Below are positions 1 through 11,023 of a stretch of 51,901 nucleotides of DNA, one piece after another (the stretch's first letter is position 1; each line of letters starts with the position of its first letter). Source of the DNA: Mesaphorura yosii (Eukaryota > Arthropoda > Collembola > Poduromorpha > Tullbergiidae); NCBI GenBank assembly GCA_009869945.1, contig WIXG01000474.1, positions 1-51,901 on the forward strand. The letters run 5' to 3'. Under the pieces are notes generated by a model. That model was not told where the DNA came from, searched no databases, and worked only from the letters and a program-made list of their open reading frames with translations. Both the position numbers and the translations under genes were made by a program.

Positions 1-750
1 CTCTGTCGTAGAAGCAGTACTGAGACAAGTCAAGATTGAGACAAGGTTGAGTTGACCAAATCTAACCTGACCTAAGTCTGCTGATGGTAAGGGCGATGCC
101 AGTTAAAATTATTTGTCCTACATCGTTAACGATGGCTTCTCAGAAATGGACAATATTAAATACCAAAGGCTGTTTCGATTAGCCAAAAGCTTAATATAAA
201 TAAAGTGATGATGACTGTATTTTAAGTGCTGAGTCTTTTTATGAATTTTATGTTTTAATTAAGTGCTGGACCTATATAAAAGGGGATCGAGTTAAAGGTG
301 TTTTATTTGGAAGAAAAGGTGCCAGAACCTGTAAGTGCTAATTCCTATAAATTTTTGGTGCTATTCCTGTATAAAAGGTGCAGCAATAATATTATCCCCT
401 TTCTTTCTCGGGCTTTTTCATCGTTAATTTTCCACGGAGTGGAAAAGTAAAGCTAGATCTTACATATCCGAGAGCAATTTACTTCGGTGATTTTCCTGTG
501 CTGTCTTCTTGAACGCAAATGGTAGAAATGAAGTCAAAATGATAAAGAACTGCTTGTAAGAAAGTGAACAACTGGTGTGTGAGACTTTGAAAATGAGAAT
601 GACACACCAAAAACAACAAACCGAACTCTCAAGGGTGATGTTTTTCATTTTGCAGGTTTGTAGCGAGTCGAAAGGACACGTAGTGCGCTGACCCTTCGTT
701 TCTTGACCTACATTCCGAGGCTTCACAAGGTTTGTCCATGGTGCTGTGCA
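1..750. other. Intergenic, repeated TATA-like boxes
   Basis: No gene is supported here; the long minus-strand open frame at 460-858 has no splice sites or domain. The stretch 215-385 is a degenerate repeat. The 8-mer TAAGTGCT occurs at 223, 260 and 332, and TATA-like boxes follow at about 273 (TATATAAAAGG), 345 (CCTATAAAT) and 370 (TATAAAAGG). Spacing is near 36 bp or a multiple of it. It could be a duplicated core promoter or an unrelated satellite-like fragment. Confidence 0.4.
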
Positions 751-790
751 GTATAAAAGGAGCCTTCCGTTGGACCCTGGATGGCCTAAT
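751..790 (+). promoter_or_regulatory. TATA-box core promoter of the 853 gene
   Basis: GTATAAAAGG sits at 751-760, about 95 bp before the start codon at 853. A start of transcription near 785 would leave a 5' leader of roughly 65 nt. The position suits a highly expressed small secreted protein. No initiator is certain. Confidence 0.5.
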
Positions 791-852
791 TCCATATTCA
801 AGGTGACGGAAATTCTTGTTCTCAGTTTCATTTCTTGACCCTGAGTAGAATC

Positions 853-1503
853 ATGCATTTGCCTTCTTGTTCCAGGTTCATATTTGTACTTTTACTGCTG
901 AGTGCGGTGGTCGCCGTATCAGTGCAAGCACAAGTGCAGTATCAGTACCCGTTTTACCCGTACGTCAACACCTTCCCTTATTACAATGGGAATTACTTTC
1001 ACATCGGACTTCCAACGGGGACCGCGACAGGAGCAGGCGTCAGTGGCTTGCCAGCACAGTTTCAACCACAGCCTCAGCTGTACAACGTTTACGGTCAGTT
1101 CAAGATTTAAATGCCGTCTGACGTGAAGAGTTGATTCACCTAATAATTTCTAATTTGGGAATTAGTCAATGCTCTTTCTCTTACAGTGCCATCAGTTGCA
1201 GAAATTCCGGTCCAGCTGGCATCTCCCGCAACTGTGCCCGTTCCTGTACAACCGGAAATCGTTTCTCCAGCCAATTCTCACGGTGGGCACTATGAAATTT
1301 ACGAGTACGGACGTGAGAATACAGATTCGGCAGCACTGGACTTGGTCCCAGTTCCAGAAGGGCTTGTCAGGATTATACGTCAACTCGGAGGTGGATTGGG
1401 GCTCGGGCCAGTTCTGGCACGCTTCAACCGCCCCTTTCAAGTCTTCCAACATCAAGGACACTACGAAAAGTATTTTTATGGACGTGGAGGACTCACGTTT
1501 TGA
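853..1503 (+). CDS. Small secreted Tyr/Pro-rich protein
   Basis: Two exons, 853..1093 and 1187..1503, give a 185-residue protein; the 93-bp intron is GT-AG and phase 1. Residues 1-26 are a clear signal peptide (hydrophobic core FVLLLLSAVVAVSV). The first part of the mature chain is Tyr/Pro rich (YPFYPYVNTFPYY). The exon 2 part starts with Val/Pro-rich sequence and contains two copies of a short motif, GHYEIYEYGR and GHYEKYFYGR, bracketing a Gly/Leu-rich hydrophobic stretch. AATAAA follows the stop at about 1508 and again near 1550. No known domain is recognised. A secreted structural (cuticle or matrix) protein is the simplest reading; a precursor cut into peptides is an alternative. Confidence 0.75.
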
Positions 1504-1559
1504 CATGAATAAAGAACGAGACCGGTGATAGCGTGTCTAAAATCAATTAAATAAAGCAG

Positions 1560-3300
1560 AAAAGTCAAAATTCTCTGTTAGCTTGGGGCGATTGTTTCGG
1601 CTTCCATTTCTGGCTCTAAATTCGTCAGCAATGAGTTTTGAGCCTTGAAATTCGTGTACAGGAAGCGTGTTGGTTTTGACTTTGTCACGCTGTGCCAGCG
1701 CAGCAACAAGAGATTAATTGATTACTGGGTGTCAGTGTCAGTTTGTTCCTCAAACTGAAATTGAAGGGTTCACATCTTTATCACTCAATATCTGCATCGC
1801 ATCACACACCGCATCACAGATCAGACCACGCACACAATTGACAATTGCTTAATTGTAGAGTACGAAATTGGAGCAATTAAATAACCTGTTGCCTTGTCTT
1901 GTGTCTTGTGAGTTGTCTTCTGTCATCTTGTGCTTGTCTTGTCTCTCACTTTTCGTGTTCACATTTCGCATTTGCATAAATTAAAAAGTATTTTATTGCC
2001 ATTTGCGAATTGCCGTGCATTAATAATGATATGAAATGGTTCACTTTGCTCGCTTCGCTCCTGTATTCTGAATTTTGATCTGCTCTCAATGTCATCATCG
2101 TCATCGCCACTGCCATTGCTTTCGCCCTTCACAAAAGCTTCGATACTGCAAGCAACTGCGAAATTTTGTCAGTACAGGCGACAGCGACAGGGCAGGACCA
2201 GCGACAGGACAAGACAATAATCGAAAAACGATAAAGATTACAAAACAGCGAATTGAACTATATTTGGAAAGTCGTGATCGAGATTGCATTAATTGTGATC
2301 GTAAATCACACACCAACACGAACGACGTGCGTAATTTGGTGACTGGGTGCCATAATTTGGAGCAAGAACAAGAACGGAGGAGAGAAAATAGAGAAGATGA
2401 TGCAACGACCAGCCGAGATGATGCGATACGGACGGTGTGAATTGCAGATCGAAGGCAAACCGCTTGCTATTTCGATTATCCACTTCCTAAATTCGCCAGA
2501 CACGATGAGCCAACGTGGTGGCAAGGTTAATTGGGTTCAGCATTCAGTATTGTAAAAATCACGCTCACAAACTAACAAACTCACTTGTCTTGACCTCGCC
2601 AACGCCATCGCCGTCGCAAATTGATTCTTATCATGCATGCATGCAGCTCAGCAAAGCTCTCGATTATTGATATACTGCCAAAATTAGGGCCCAGACCCAC
2701 AGCCAAAGATTTCGATGTCAGCTTCAATTAATTGTGATGATGATCGGTAGAAATCAGTAGGCAGTCAACGTGTCATAAGTGTCATTCTTGCATCATGATA
2801 CTCAATCAACTCACTTACTCACTGCACTGCACTGCTTGCATGCTTAATGATACAGATTATTATGCACTGCACTGAATTGGCGAGTATTATTACAGATAAT
2901 TTGGTAATTTAAGAAGACCAAGAGCAACTTTTGTGTAACGTGCTGTGTTGGGTGTCAAGGCCTCTTCCACTTTACAGTCGCAAAGTATTATCCCAATTAG
3001 GATCAGAGATCGTAATAGCAATATAGCACAATTAAGGTGCTGAATCGTGCGTGCAATGCGTTTCGCTCCTCAACTTCTTCACACCTTCACAAACGATAGC
3101 GAAAAGAAAATGGACCCATTTGACTACTGACTTCGTGCAAGATCGCAAAAGGGCCACAAATGGAACGGCTACAAACTGCACAAACTTCACGAAGCCAACA
3201 GAGAACCCCCTATCTGCCCAGGTCAAACCCTACATCGCATCGCTTTAATTAATTCCTAGCTTTTGTTTTTGTTTTATGGTCACTTTCAGAAAAGTAGATC
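1560..3300. other. Intergenic, AT-rich, no gene seen
   Basis: Open frames here are short, overlap on both strands and have neither signal peptides nor splice-consistent partners. The sequence contains runs of TTAATT and CACTGCACTG-like simple motifs and a short ATGCATGCATG palindrome near 2635. Nothing further is supported. Confidence 0.6.
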
Positions 3301-3301
3301 A

Positions 3302-3345
3302 CCTATAAAAAGTCAGTCTCATACAATTCACTTCTAATCAGTCGT
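3302..3345 (+). promoter_or_regulatory. TATA box and initiator of cuticle gene
   Basis: CTATAAAAAG at 3303-3312 is followed about 30 bp later by ATCAGTCG (about 3337-3344), which matches the arthropod TCAGT initiator. The leader would run about 55 nt to the ATG at 3394. Spacing and both elements fit a standard arthropod TATA-Inr promoter. Confidence 0.7.
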
Positions 3346-3393
3346 TGTCTTCTCTCTGCTCAGTGTTTCTGGCTCCAGCCCTTTCCGACCACC

Positions 3394-4644
3394 ATGTTCA
3401 AAGTAAGTTCCAGTGATTCCAGACTCGAGACTCGCAATAAGAAATATCCAATTCTAATTTTGTCCAGCTTTTCGCCGTCCTTGCCCTCGCGGGTCTGGTT
3501 AGTGGAGGTGGAGCTCCAATTTCATACTCCACATCCACGTACACAGCTGCAGCTCCAGCAGTCAGCTACGCCGCTGCCCCAGCAGTGACCTACGCTGCCG
3601 CTGCTCCAGCTCAAGTGGCTTACGCTGCCCCAGCTCCAGTGACTTATGCTGCTGCCGCTCCAGCTTATGCCACATACGCCGCCCCGGCCCCAGCACCGAT
3701 TGTAAAATCCGTAAGCCTTATGTAACGTATAATTAAAGATCCTACTTCTGGATTGCGGTGTTACTCACTGTCTCGGGTATATTGCAGTACGCCGCCGCTC
3801 CAGCAGTCACTTATGCTGCTGCCGCTCCAGCTTATGCCACATACGCCGCCCCGGCCCCAGCACCGATTGTAAAATCCGTAAGCCTTATGCAACGTATAAT
3901 TAAGTGTCCTACTCCTGGATTGCGGTGTTACTCACTACCCCGGGTATATTGCAGTATGCCGCTGCTGCTCCAGCCCCAGCTTTCTACGCCGCACCAGCTC
4001 CCACAATCGTCAAGGCTGCTCCAGCTGCCATCGTCAAGAGTAAGTTTAGTCAAACTTTTTTAAATGTTGTCCAGTTTCATTGAGCCTAAGCCTGTGTCGA
4101 TTTAGCCGTCGCAGCAGAGCCCTTCGACCCCAACCCACAGTACAACTACGCCTACTCCGTCTCGGATGCTTTGACCGGAGACCAGAAGAGCGCCACCGAG
4201 ACCAGAAACGGTGACGCCGTGTCAGGCCAATACTCACTCGTTGAGCCCGATGGTGCCATCCGCACAGTGACTTACACTGCTGACTCGATCAATGGCTTCA
4301 ATGCCGTTGTAGACCGTCAAGCCCCAACTGTTGTCAAGACCGTGGCCGCTGCCCCGATCGTCAAGACCTTCGCTCAGCCAGCCGTGACTTACGCTGCCGC
4401 TGCCCCCGCCGTGACTTACGCCGCTGCCGCTCCAGTGGTCAAGACCTTCGCCCAACCAGCTGTGACTTACGCTGCCGCTGCCCCCGCCGTGACTTATGCC
4501 GCTGCTGCTCCAGTGGTCAAGACCTTCGCCCAGCCAGCTCTTGCCACCTACGCCGCCGCTGCGCCAGCAGCCGCCTACTCTTACGCTCCAGCCACGGTCA
4601 GCTACGCATCTCCATACTCCAACTACGCCTACAAATCCCTGTAA
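3394..4644 (+). CDS. RR-2 cuticle protein, Ala/Pro-repeat type
   Basis: Five exons: 3394..3402, 3468..3710, 3788..3877, 3955..4039 and 4106..4644, encoding 321 residues. The first exon codes only Met-Phe-Lys, an intron placement usual for arthropod CPR genes, and the signal peptide continues with [13 protein letters not shown]. Long [16 protein letters not shown] repeats flank a Rebers-Riddiford RR-2 chitin-binding domain coded at the start of exon 5 (about residues 145-205). Key pieces are [37 protein letters not shown] and [11 protein letters not shown]. The C-terminal part repeats [17 protein letters not shown] blocks. The product is secreted and binds chitin in hard cuticle, as known for the family. 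Exon 3 is a tandem copy of the end of exon 2. AATAAA lies near 4793. Confidence 0.92.
3642..3975 (+). repeat. Tandem 167-bp exon-intron duplication
   Basis: Units 3642-3808 and 3809-3975 are direct copies. Each carries the 3' end of an exon, a complete 77-bp intron (3711-3787 and 3878-3954) and the start of the next exon. The 69 coding bases 3642-3710 and 3809-3877 look identical, while the introns differ at about 8 of 77 positions by my count. The copied exon is 90 nt, so the reading frame is kept and 30 residues are added to the protein. Confidence 0.9.
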
Positions 4645-4859
4645 ACGTAGTCCAATAAGTTGTTATTTAGACAGTAGCCTTCATGTCCTTTGCCTTCTCT
4701 AGTTTCTTCAACTTATTCAATCTTCAGGAGCTTTTAACATTTGATTGGTTATGTTATAATTAAAATGAAAAATTGCAGTTAATTCTTTTATAATAAAATT
4801 GTGCAGCCTTTGCAATATTAGATTAGCTTGGTTTCACGGACAAATTGCAATTCAATTAA

Positions 4860-4990
4860 AGATTCGACTTTTTATTTGACTTTGTACTCGACTTCGACAA
4901 CTATTAGAAGACGCTTTGACTCGACGACTCTGACTAGAGTCTACGACTAACTGACCGACTCCCTTCTCTTTTTCTTGCTACTTCGCCTTC
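4860..4990. repeat. Low-complexity CGACT/GACTCG-rich tract
   Basis: The tract repeats GACTCGAC-, CGACTCTGACT- and CTACGACTAACTGACCGACT-like words many times. It looks like a decayed minisatellite between the cuticle gene and the retrotransposon remnant. No coding potential is seen. Confidence 0.5.
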
Positions 4991-5017
4991 CCTTCGGACT
5001 CTGACATTGACTTGGAC

Positions 5018-5062
5018 TTTATTTAAATAAAATTCAAAGCGTGTAGCATGATCATGCTACAC
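5018..5062. repeat. Two perfect palindromes
   Basis: TTTATTTAAATAAA at 5018-5031 is its own reverse complement. Positions 5041-5062 form a second, perfect 22-bp palindrome (half-site GTGTAGCATGA, centre between 5051 and 5052) with no spacer. They sit just before the retrotransposon remnant. They could be an insertion footprint, a protein dimer site or chance; I cannot tell which. Confidence 0.75.
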
Positions 5063-5089
5063 TTGCCAAACCCAATTTTTGAGGCAGAT

Positions 5090-5526
5090 CATGTGGATTA
5101 AGCCAACAACGCCATCACCACTTGTACGATTGGAATGCAACCGGCGGCACTAAGATTGCACTATCAAGGAGAGAATGGTGAAACTGCTGTTAAAGATTCT
5201 TCTGATGGAAGGAGAGAAATACCCGAAAATCTGCTTTAACCGTCTTCGCTCCATTGACACGGGCTCAGATTAAACCAGAGGGGAGGAGTTCAACTGGGCC
5301 ACCGAAAGCAGGCTATTGTTAGAAGAAAACTTAGCCAACTACTTCAAAGAATCACTTTCCCGATTAAAACTTTTAAACGAATTAGAAGCGGAATTAAACA
5401 GGTAATCATATTATCACATTTGTAATACTTGAAGTTATCAATTTATGCCATGTTATTGTAATTGCATGTTCTATGGGCCGACGCTCGCCGAGAGCATAAA
5501 GAAATAAAAGTCTAATCTAATCTAAT
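5090..5526 (+). mobile_element. 5'-truncated non-LTR retrotransposon, 3' end
   Basis: One forward frame from about 5175 to 5405 reads like the last part of a LINE polyprotein (KYPKICFNRLRSIDTGSD, then EEFNWATESRLLLEENLANY) but has an in-frame TAA near 5262. It is followed by a short 3' UTR ending ATAAAGAAATAAAAG and a (TCTAA)n tail at about 5510-5526. A microsatellite tail of this kind is typical of CR1/L2/Jockey-like elements. The copy lacks most of the element and is inactive. The clade is not determined. Confidence 0.5.
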
Positions 5527-6338
5527 CCCATTTAATTCATAACGTCTGCTTTTACATAAATAATAATTAAGTTCTGCTATTCTGGAAATTTAACCATGAC
5601 GTAAAATGAATAAGTTCACCATTTCAATTACACATCATCGCATCATCAGTGTTATGTATTGAGTGCATTTATGGTCCAGTTAATCAGTTCAGACAGCGTT
5701 GTCCAGTTTCCATTCATCTATCGGCTACCTCCAGAATTTAAACACTGTGAGTCGTATATACAGTCGTTTCGTCGTCTTCAGTGGTTCGATCTTGTCAACT
5801 TGTCACTCGAGACAAGGAGTGACTGACTAAATTAAAGTAGGATGCCAATGCAGGGGTAACCAGTCTCCTCCACACCAGTTCTCTGGTCAGTTCGTGAGAC
5901 ATCGCATCATCTATAGTGCATAATCATTTCAGCTCGACTCCCGGAAGTACCGAGGGCATCTCCATTTCATTTTATATAAGTACAGTCCATTCTCTATTCA
6001 ACAGCGTACACATGAAATTCAACCTTTCTCTCATGCGATTCAATTTTCGCCTGTATGTTCCTCAATGCGAGGGCACAGCACGGTTGCACAGTGCAACTCG
6101 GTCTCTCGATGGTTTTAACAGGTCTTACACCCTGACTGCAACCAGCAGTCGTGTGATTGAGATTTTCTTGAGAATCAACTAAGAAATCAAAAGCCACAAG
6201 GAAAAGGATTTGCGGATTTCCGCCCGTCTTCTGTCTGTCTGCCGTGCTTTTGTTTCGAACAATTTCCCGACTATTTCCACGATAGTGTTTGAAAGCTGAG
6301 CGAGCAACAAATACTGAAGCCAACTCGGCAACTGTAAA
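5527..6338. other. Intergenic, probable 5' region of 6339 gene
   Basis: No convincing exon is seen. ATATAC/TATATAAG-like sequences occur at about 5756 and 5974, and TTCAGTGG at about 5778 could be an initiator, but none is placed firmly. The open frames here lack recognisable protein features. Confidence 0.4.
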
Positions 6339-6684
6339 ATGCGAACGGCACGGTCACCCGCCCCACTGATAGTCGTAATTCATTTGTTGGTTGCGATTCT
6401 CGCTGTGCAAGACGCAATTAGTAAGACAAGACGAAGCTCCTGAACTCCACAACCTGGAAGAAGGCCCCTGGCTGACGAAATATTGAGTCTCATTTCGTCA
6501 TTCATTTAATAATTTCTGACATATTTCAGCTTGCCGTCGTGACCGTTTCGGCTGTAACGTCTACATCGTGCTTTTGGCGCAATGGGCGCTGAATCTGCGT
6601 TGGAAAGTGAAACAGAAGACGTTCATGTTGAAGATTTGGAATTTGGCAAACTCAAAAATCCTTTTTCCATTTTGTACTCTTTGA
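6339..6684 (+). CDS. Candidate small secreted peptide, tentative model
   Basis: Exon 1 (6339..6420) codes a good signal peptide (core LIVVIHLLVAILAV) and ends at a GTAAGAC donor. A polypyrimidine-poor but usable acceptor (ATATTTCAG) precedes 6530, and phase closes. Exon 2 would continue TCRRDRFGCNVYIVLL and run to a TGA at 6682-6684, giving 78 residues. The mature part begins with a two-Cys basic loop (CRRDRFGC). The rest of exon 2 has no recognised pattern, so another splice may leave it early. A short secreted peptide or neuropeptide-like product is possible; no family is recognised. Confidence 0.35.
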
Positions 6685-7547
6685 CTAGGCATTTCATTTT
6701 CATTGAAATCAAGGAACGCGTTCAAGAATTCCCTGATAAAAATCGGCAAAGTCCTCCGGAGCCCTTTGTTCACAGGCCACCAGCAATCACCGCACCGCCA
6801 CAAGTATTGCTGCTGCGGTTGCTTTTAATTGATATTCGCAACTTGCATGCAAACTGCATCACATCATAACACTAATACAGCCCAAGTTTCAGCAGTTTCA
6901 AAAATCGGTAGAGTTCATCTGCCAGTGCTTCTTTGTTCTTAGCTGTCGCCTGTCTCCTAGCTGCGTCCTGCCCTGTGTGTACGGTACATTCATTAGTGAA
7001 TTGGGGTTTCCTCCTCTGCTTAACTTGCTGGGTTGCTTGTCTGCTGCTGCTGCTTTTGCTCATGGTACGTTTACTGCCTGATGCCGTGCCGTGCGTGCAT
7101 TGCGGGTCTTTGAAATTGGAATTTCTTTTTGTGTAATATACATTTTATTGCTCTTCTGTTCCTATTTTATGTGAACTAACTTATAAATTAATGTTAAGCA
7201 GCAGTCACCAGTCTCGAGTAAACTCGCAATTAATTCGCGCGTTAAGGGAATGCTTGTTGTACCCCGGTGCAGTACCAGCAACCCCAGTCGCCAGTAACTC
7301 CTGAATTCGGTTCGGTTTGGGTTGGACTTCGCGATAACAAAAAACTCATTCATCACCGTGGCCGATCAATTGGTTTGCCATTTCGAAGCAATCTGCTGAG
7401 TGTTTTCAATGGTTTAAGGACGGTTTAAGTCAATAGTCAATGTAAGTCACGGCGGCTGTTAGCATTATCCGTCAATTTTCAAAGGCATTGACTCAAACAC
7501 ACATTTTCTTGATATTTTTGTAGGTATTGCGACTGATCTAACTAATC
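6685..7547. other. Intergenic and 5' UTR of the F-box gene
   Basis: A likely 5' UTR intron of the next gene lies at 7442-7523 (donor GTAAGTCACG, acceptor TTTTTGTAG), which places its first, non-coding exon before 7442. The remaining open frames are short and unsupported; the Leu/Cys-rich frame around 6933-7136 comes from a CTGCTGCTG run. Confidence 0.5.
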
Positions 7548-10118
7548 ATGGGCAAGAGAACGCACAAGACACTGAAGACTCCTTCGTCGAGTTATGGCCC
7601 CGACCCAGATGAACTTGAACTCCGGCTTATTCGCGGAAAAAGACGTCGCTATAAAGAACCACCTCCTCCGTCTTTAAGCCACGACAAGAATGGTGTCGAC
7701 CTCCGGTCGCTCACAAGGGACTTTGAAGTTAGACTGGAACGTGCCGACCTCAAGGACCCTAAACTTAAGGCAAAGCTGTTAGCGAGCACCAAGACGCGTC
7801 TTGAAGAAACCTGCGAATTAAATTCGATGGTAGAAGAGTTGGATCTTGATACGTCGATAGAAGATCAGTTCAGCGAGGCCATCGGCTATGAGGAAAGTAA
7901 GGATTCAGAGGAGGGAGCAATAGGATGGGAAAATGAACCTCAATTTGAACCATGCATTGGCAAACCTCATCCACTTCTCATCCCAAATGTAAGAAAATAC
8001 GTGATTAAGAAAGGCATTATAAGTTGTAATCGGTTTCGGAGTTTCGGTAACCAAAGACTTATTCGTTTTCAGGTTCTCTGCCAAATCTTCAGTAAGCTAC
8101 CATTTAGCGATCAGAAGACGTGCCGAAGTGCGTGCAAAGACTGGGATTCCGAAATAATGAAGCTCCTGCGTGGGAAAACTATTGTCACAATCACAAACTA
8201 CAAAAGACTAAAAGACTACGCTGAGAATTTCCAGAATCGGAAGAAATTCTGTGATCATTTCGTGTTCGGAAAGGGACTGAACATCGGGGCACCGACAATG
8301 TTGAGGTTTTTCCACGATTATGGTCCCCAGATCAAGACTGCATCATTCCAGATGACCAAATGGAAGGAGCCTGACTTGACTCTTGTTCTCTTCACAAAGC
8401 TTGTCAATCTGGAAGATTTGACGATGGAGTGTCTGGTTCCAAAGTGGAACGACAACAATCACTACCTCGAATACGTAGTGAAAGAAGATAAGGACAAGGA
8501 TGGCCTCCGGGCCAACACCAAGTTACAAAATCTGCGCACTATAAACATTAACATCAAAGCACTGGACGCTTCGTACTCCATCAATCATCCAAATTCACCA
8601 GTGAAAACCTTTCTCCTTGACTTACTTCGCATCGCACCAAATCTGGAGACGATTGGCTGTCCGAGGTCGGAGACCAATTACCAGCCTCTCGAGTTCCTCT
8701 TCCCTCTGGATCCAGTCCACGTCAATCACTTCATCAATGGAGAAGTTCTGGACGCTCTCGACGAACTGAATGGAATGGGCTTTGAGTCCAACATGCGCAA
8801 AGTGCTCTTCGATACACTGGTGCATGTCGACGGTACAAATACCACAAGACTCGAGAAACTCTCGACCATCGACATCAATTTGACTTTGCGCGAAGAACAC
8901 GTGCGAAAACTTCATTCGAAACGATTTCCGCTGGCCTGCATCGACATCATCATAACCCAGAACGTGACCCTGCCGACGCTTCACAGTTTCTTGTCGAGCA
9001 TCGGCGGCACACTCAAAACCCTCGTGCTCCGGTACCTGAAGCGCTCCACCTGCACAACGGACTTCCCCAGCTGCGGCGACCTCAAGCGTCTGGAGTCGCT
9101 TACTCTGAACGGTTTCAAGGGTTCTCTCCAGTTTCTGCAGTCATTCCGTGCACTCAAGAAGTTCGTGCTCATTAAGCCGCCAAGACTCTGCACCGTCTTC
9201 CCACTCGCTGAATTCGACTTTGGGGATCGTTCGCCACTACAAAACATGACTGCTCTGGAAGTGTACGAGGTGGAAAAGTCAAGTCTCATTCCGAACTTTC
9301 GCCCTCAGCTCATGCAGCGCTTTGCCCGCAATTTCCCGAATCTGAAGCGACTAGGGTTGGAGAACGTGACGGACGCCACGATTCGTGCGATTTACTCGCA
9401 CCTTCCGAATCTGGAAGAGCTGATCCTTAAGAATGGGAATTTCACAGATGCGGGGATTGTTGGAGTCCAGCAGAAGATTTGTGACGAAATTCGGGAGAGA
9501 GGAAAGCTGGGCGAGGAAGAATACATTCTCCAGAGGGATAACCTCTTCATTGGCAGTTTGCACCGTAAGTTTAATTATTCAATATCTGTCCGGCATCGGG
9601 GCGTCGGCTCGTTGGCTGCCTGTGCATTTAACTAATTTCGTTTTTTCGCTATCATGCATTTTTTCAGGTCTGAGGACTCTTGAGCTTACATCCAGGCACA
9701 TGACTGACATTGGAGTCATCCTGGGAATTATCTACTGTCCGGCGCTGACAAATCTAACGATCACAGCTTATGGGGTAAGAATCGTCCGTCTGCTAGCAAT
9801 ATCCCACCAAAAAAATGAAGCAGTCATTTAGACGTTTATGGATCCTTTACGTGAATGGATGGTTTTATCTCTTCGCAGATCACCGATCGTTCACTGCGCA
9901 AGATCGCCGACGAAATGTACAACCTGGAATCCTTCAAGACAGAATATTGCAGTCAATTGACAGTCGGCGGCGTGGAGTATCTCGAATCCAAGATGAAAGG
10001 CAAACAAGTCTCAATCAACGAATACGAGGGGCCGATGTCCTCGACGGAAATGTGGAAATTCCTGAAGCGCAACAACGGACTGACGCTGTCACTCCACAAA
10101 CTCCCGAGTTTTAATTAA
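7548..10118 (+). CDS. F-box protein with leucine-rich repeats
   Basis: Four exons: 7548..7988, 8073..9564, 9668..9774 and 9879..10118; 759 residues. After a basic, acidic-patched N-terminus (about 1-140), splicing joins HPLLIPN to VLCQIFSKLPFSD, making an F-box-like segment at about 145-180 (also CRSACKDWDSEI). The remainder has Leu-rich repeats of the LxxLxLxxF type, for example LKRLESLTLNGF and LPNLEELILKNG. F-box proteins bind Skp1 in SCF ubiquitin ligases and recruit substrates through such repeats; the substrate is unknown. Intron 1 is 84 bp, in frame and free of stops, so retention would insert 28 residues inside the F-box. It does not look like FBXL orthologues I can name. AATAAA sits near 10347. 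Confidence 0.75.
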
Positions 10119-11023
10119 CGTAATGGCTGGCAGTTGAAGTTGAAGTTGCATTCTGTCGGCATTCTTCACGGTTTTATTTTCAAACGGGTTTCTAAAACCA
10201 CTGAGCCAATGAGAAAGCAGTGTTTTTGTCATTTGTCAGTGCTTCGTGTTTATGCTTGTGTCAATTTATTGCCAGCAGCGTTAGCTATTACAATTACAAT
10301 TACTCTACTACGGTACTTTGTCTTAATCCCACTCTCGTAATTGTAAAATAAAAACTGGAATTTTGGTTAATAATAAACTGGTGACGTGTTTGCGCTCGTG
10401 AGCTTATCAGTTGTTATTTTTCAATTTATGATGCCTAGCCTGATATAAAATTGATGACGCAAAATGGTATCCGTCCGTGAGTACGAGCGTGAAATCGAAC
10501 TCTAGCTGATAAGCCTAACTTTGGCTTTTGTGTTTTAGTTTAGCCTTGAAAGCCTTGCAAGTATTGAATCAGAATTCGCTATCTCTATCGCTGTGAGTAT
10601 CAGCGAGCGAACGCAAAGGCAGAGCAGAGCATGACAGGACCGATTCGCAATTCGTGCCCATTACCATCTAGGACTCTTCTTACAACATTGCGTGGGTATT
10701 AGAATTAGACGCATTGCATAATTTCCATTGTGTTTGTGAGTAAAAAGTTACGAGTAAAAAGCAAGACGGCAAAAAATTTGCATATATTATCACGTTCATT
10801 TCTTGAGAATTGTACATCGGCGTTACGTGGTTGGGTTGGGGACTAAAGGAAAAGGAAACATTTAGTGGCTGGCTGGGTTAAATTAGATCGTGTAATTTCG
10901 CTTCGATGCACTTAGTACACTACTGCAGTGATTCATAAGTTTCTAGGTTTAGGCATTAGCGATTTGGAGTTCTGCTACTATATTTAGTGTATTCGAGCAC
11001 AAAATTATAGCGTGCAACAAAGA
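10119..11023. other. Intergenic, promoter side of Lifeguard gene
   Basis: It contains two polyadenylation-like sites (about 10347 and 10370) of the F-box gene and AT-rich sequence upstream of the next gene. No TATA box is convincing and no exon is supported. Confidence 0.5.

Noticed and set aside
460..858. 132-residue minus-strand open frame
   Set aside because: No signal peptide, domain or splice partner; it overlaps the TATA promoter of the 853 gene on the other strand.
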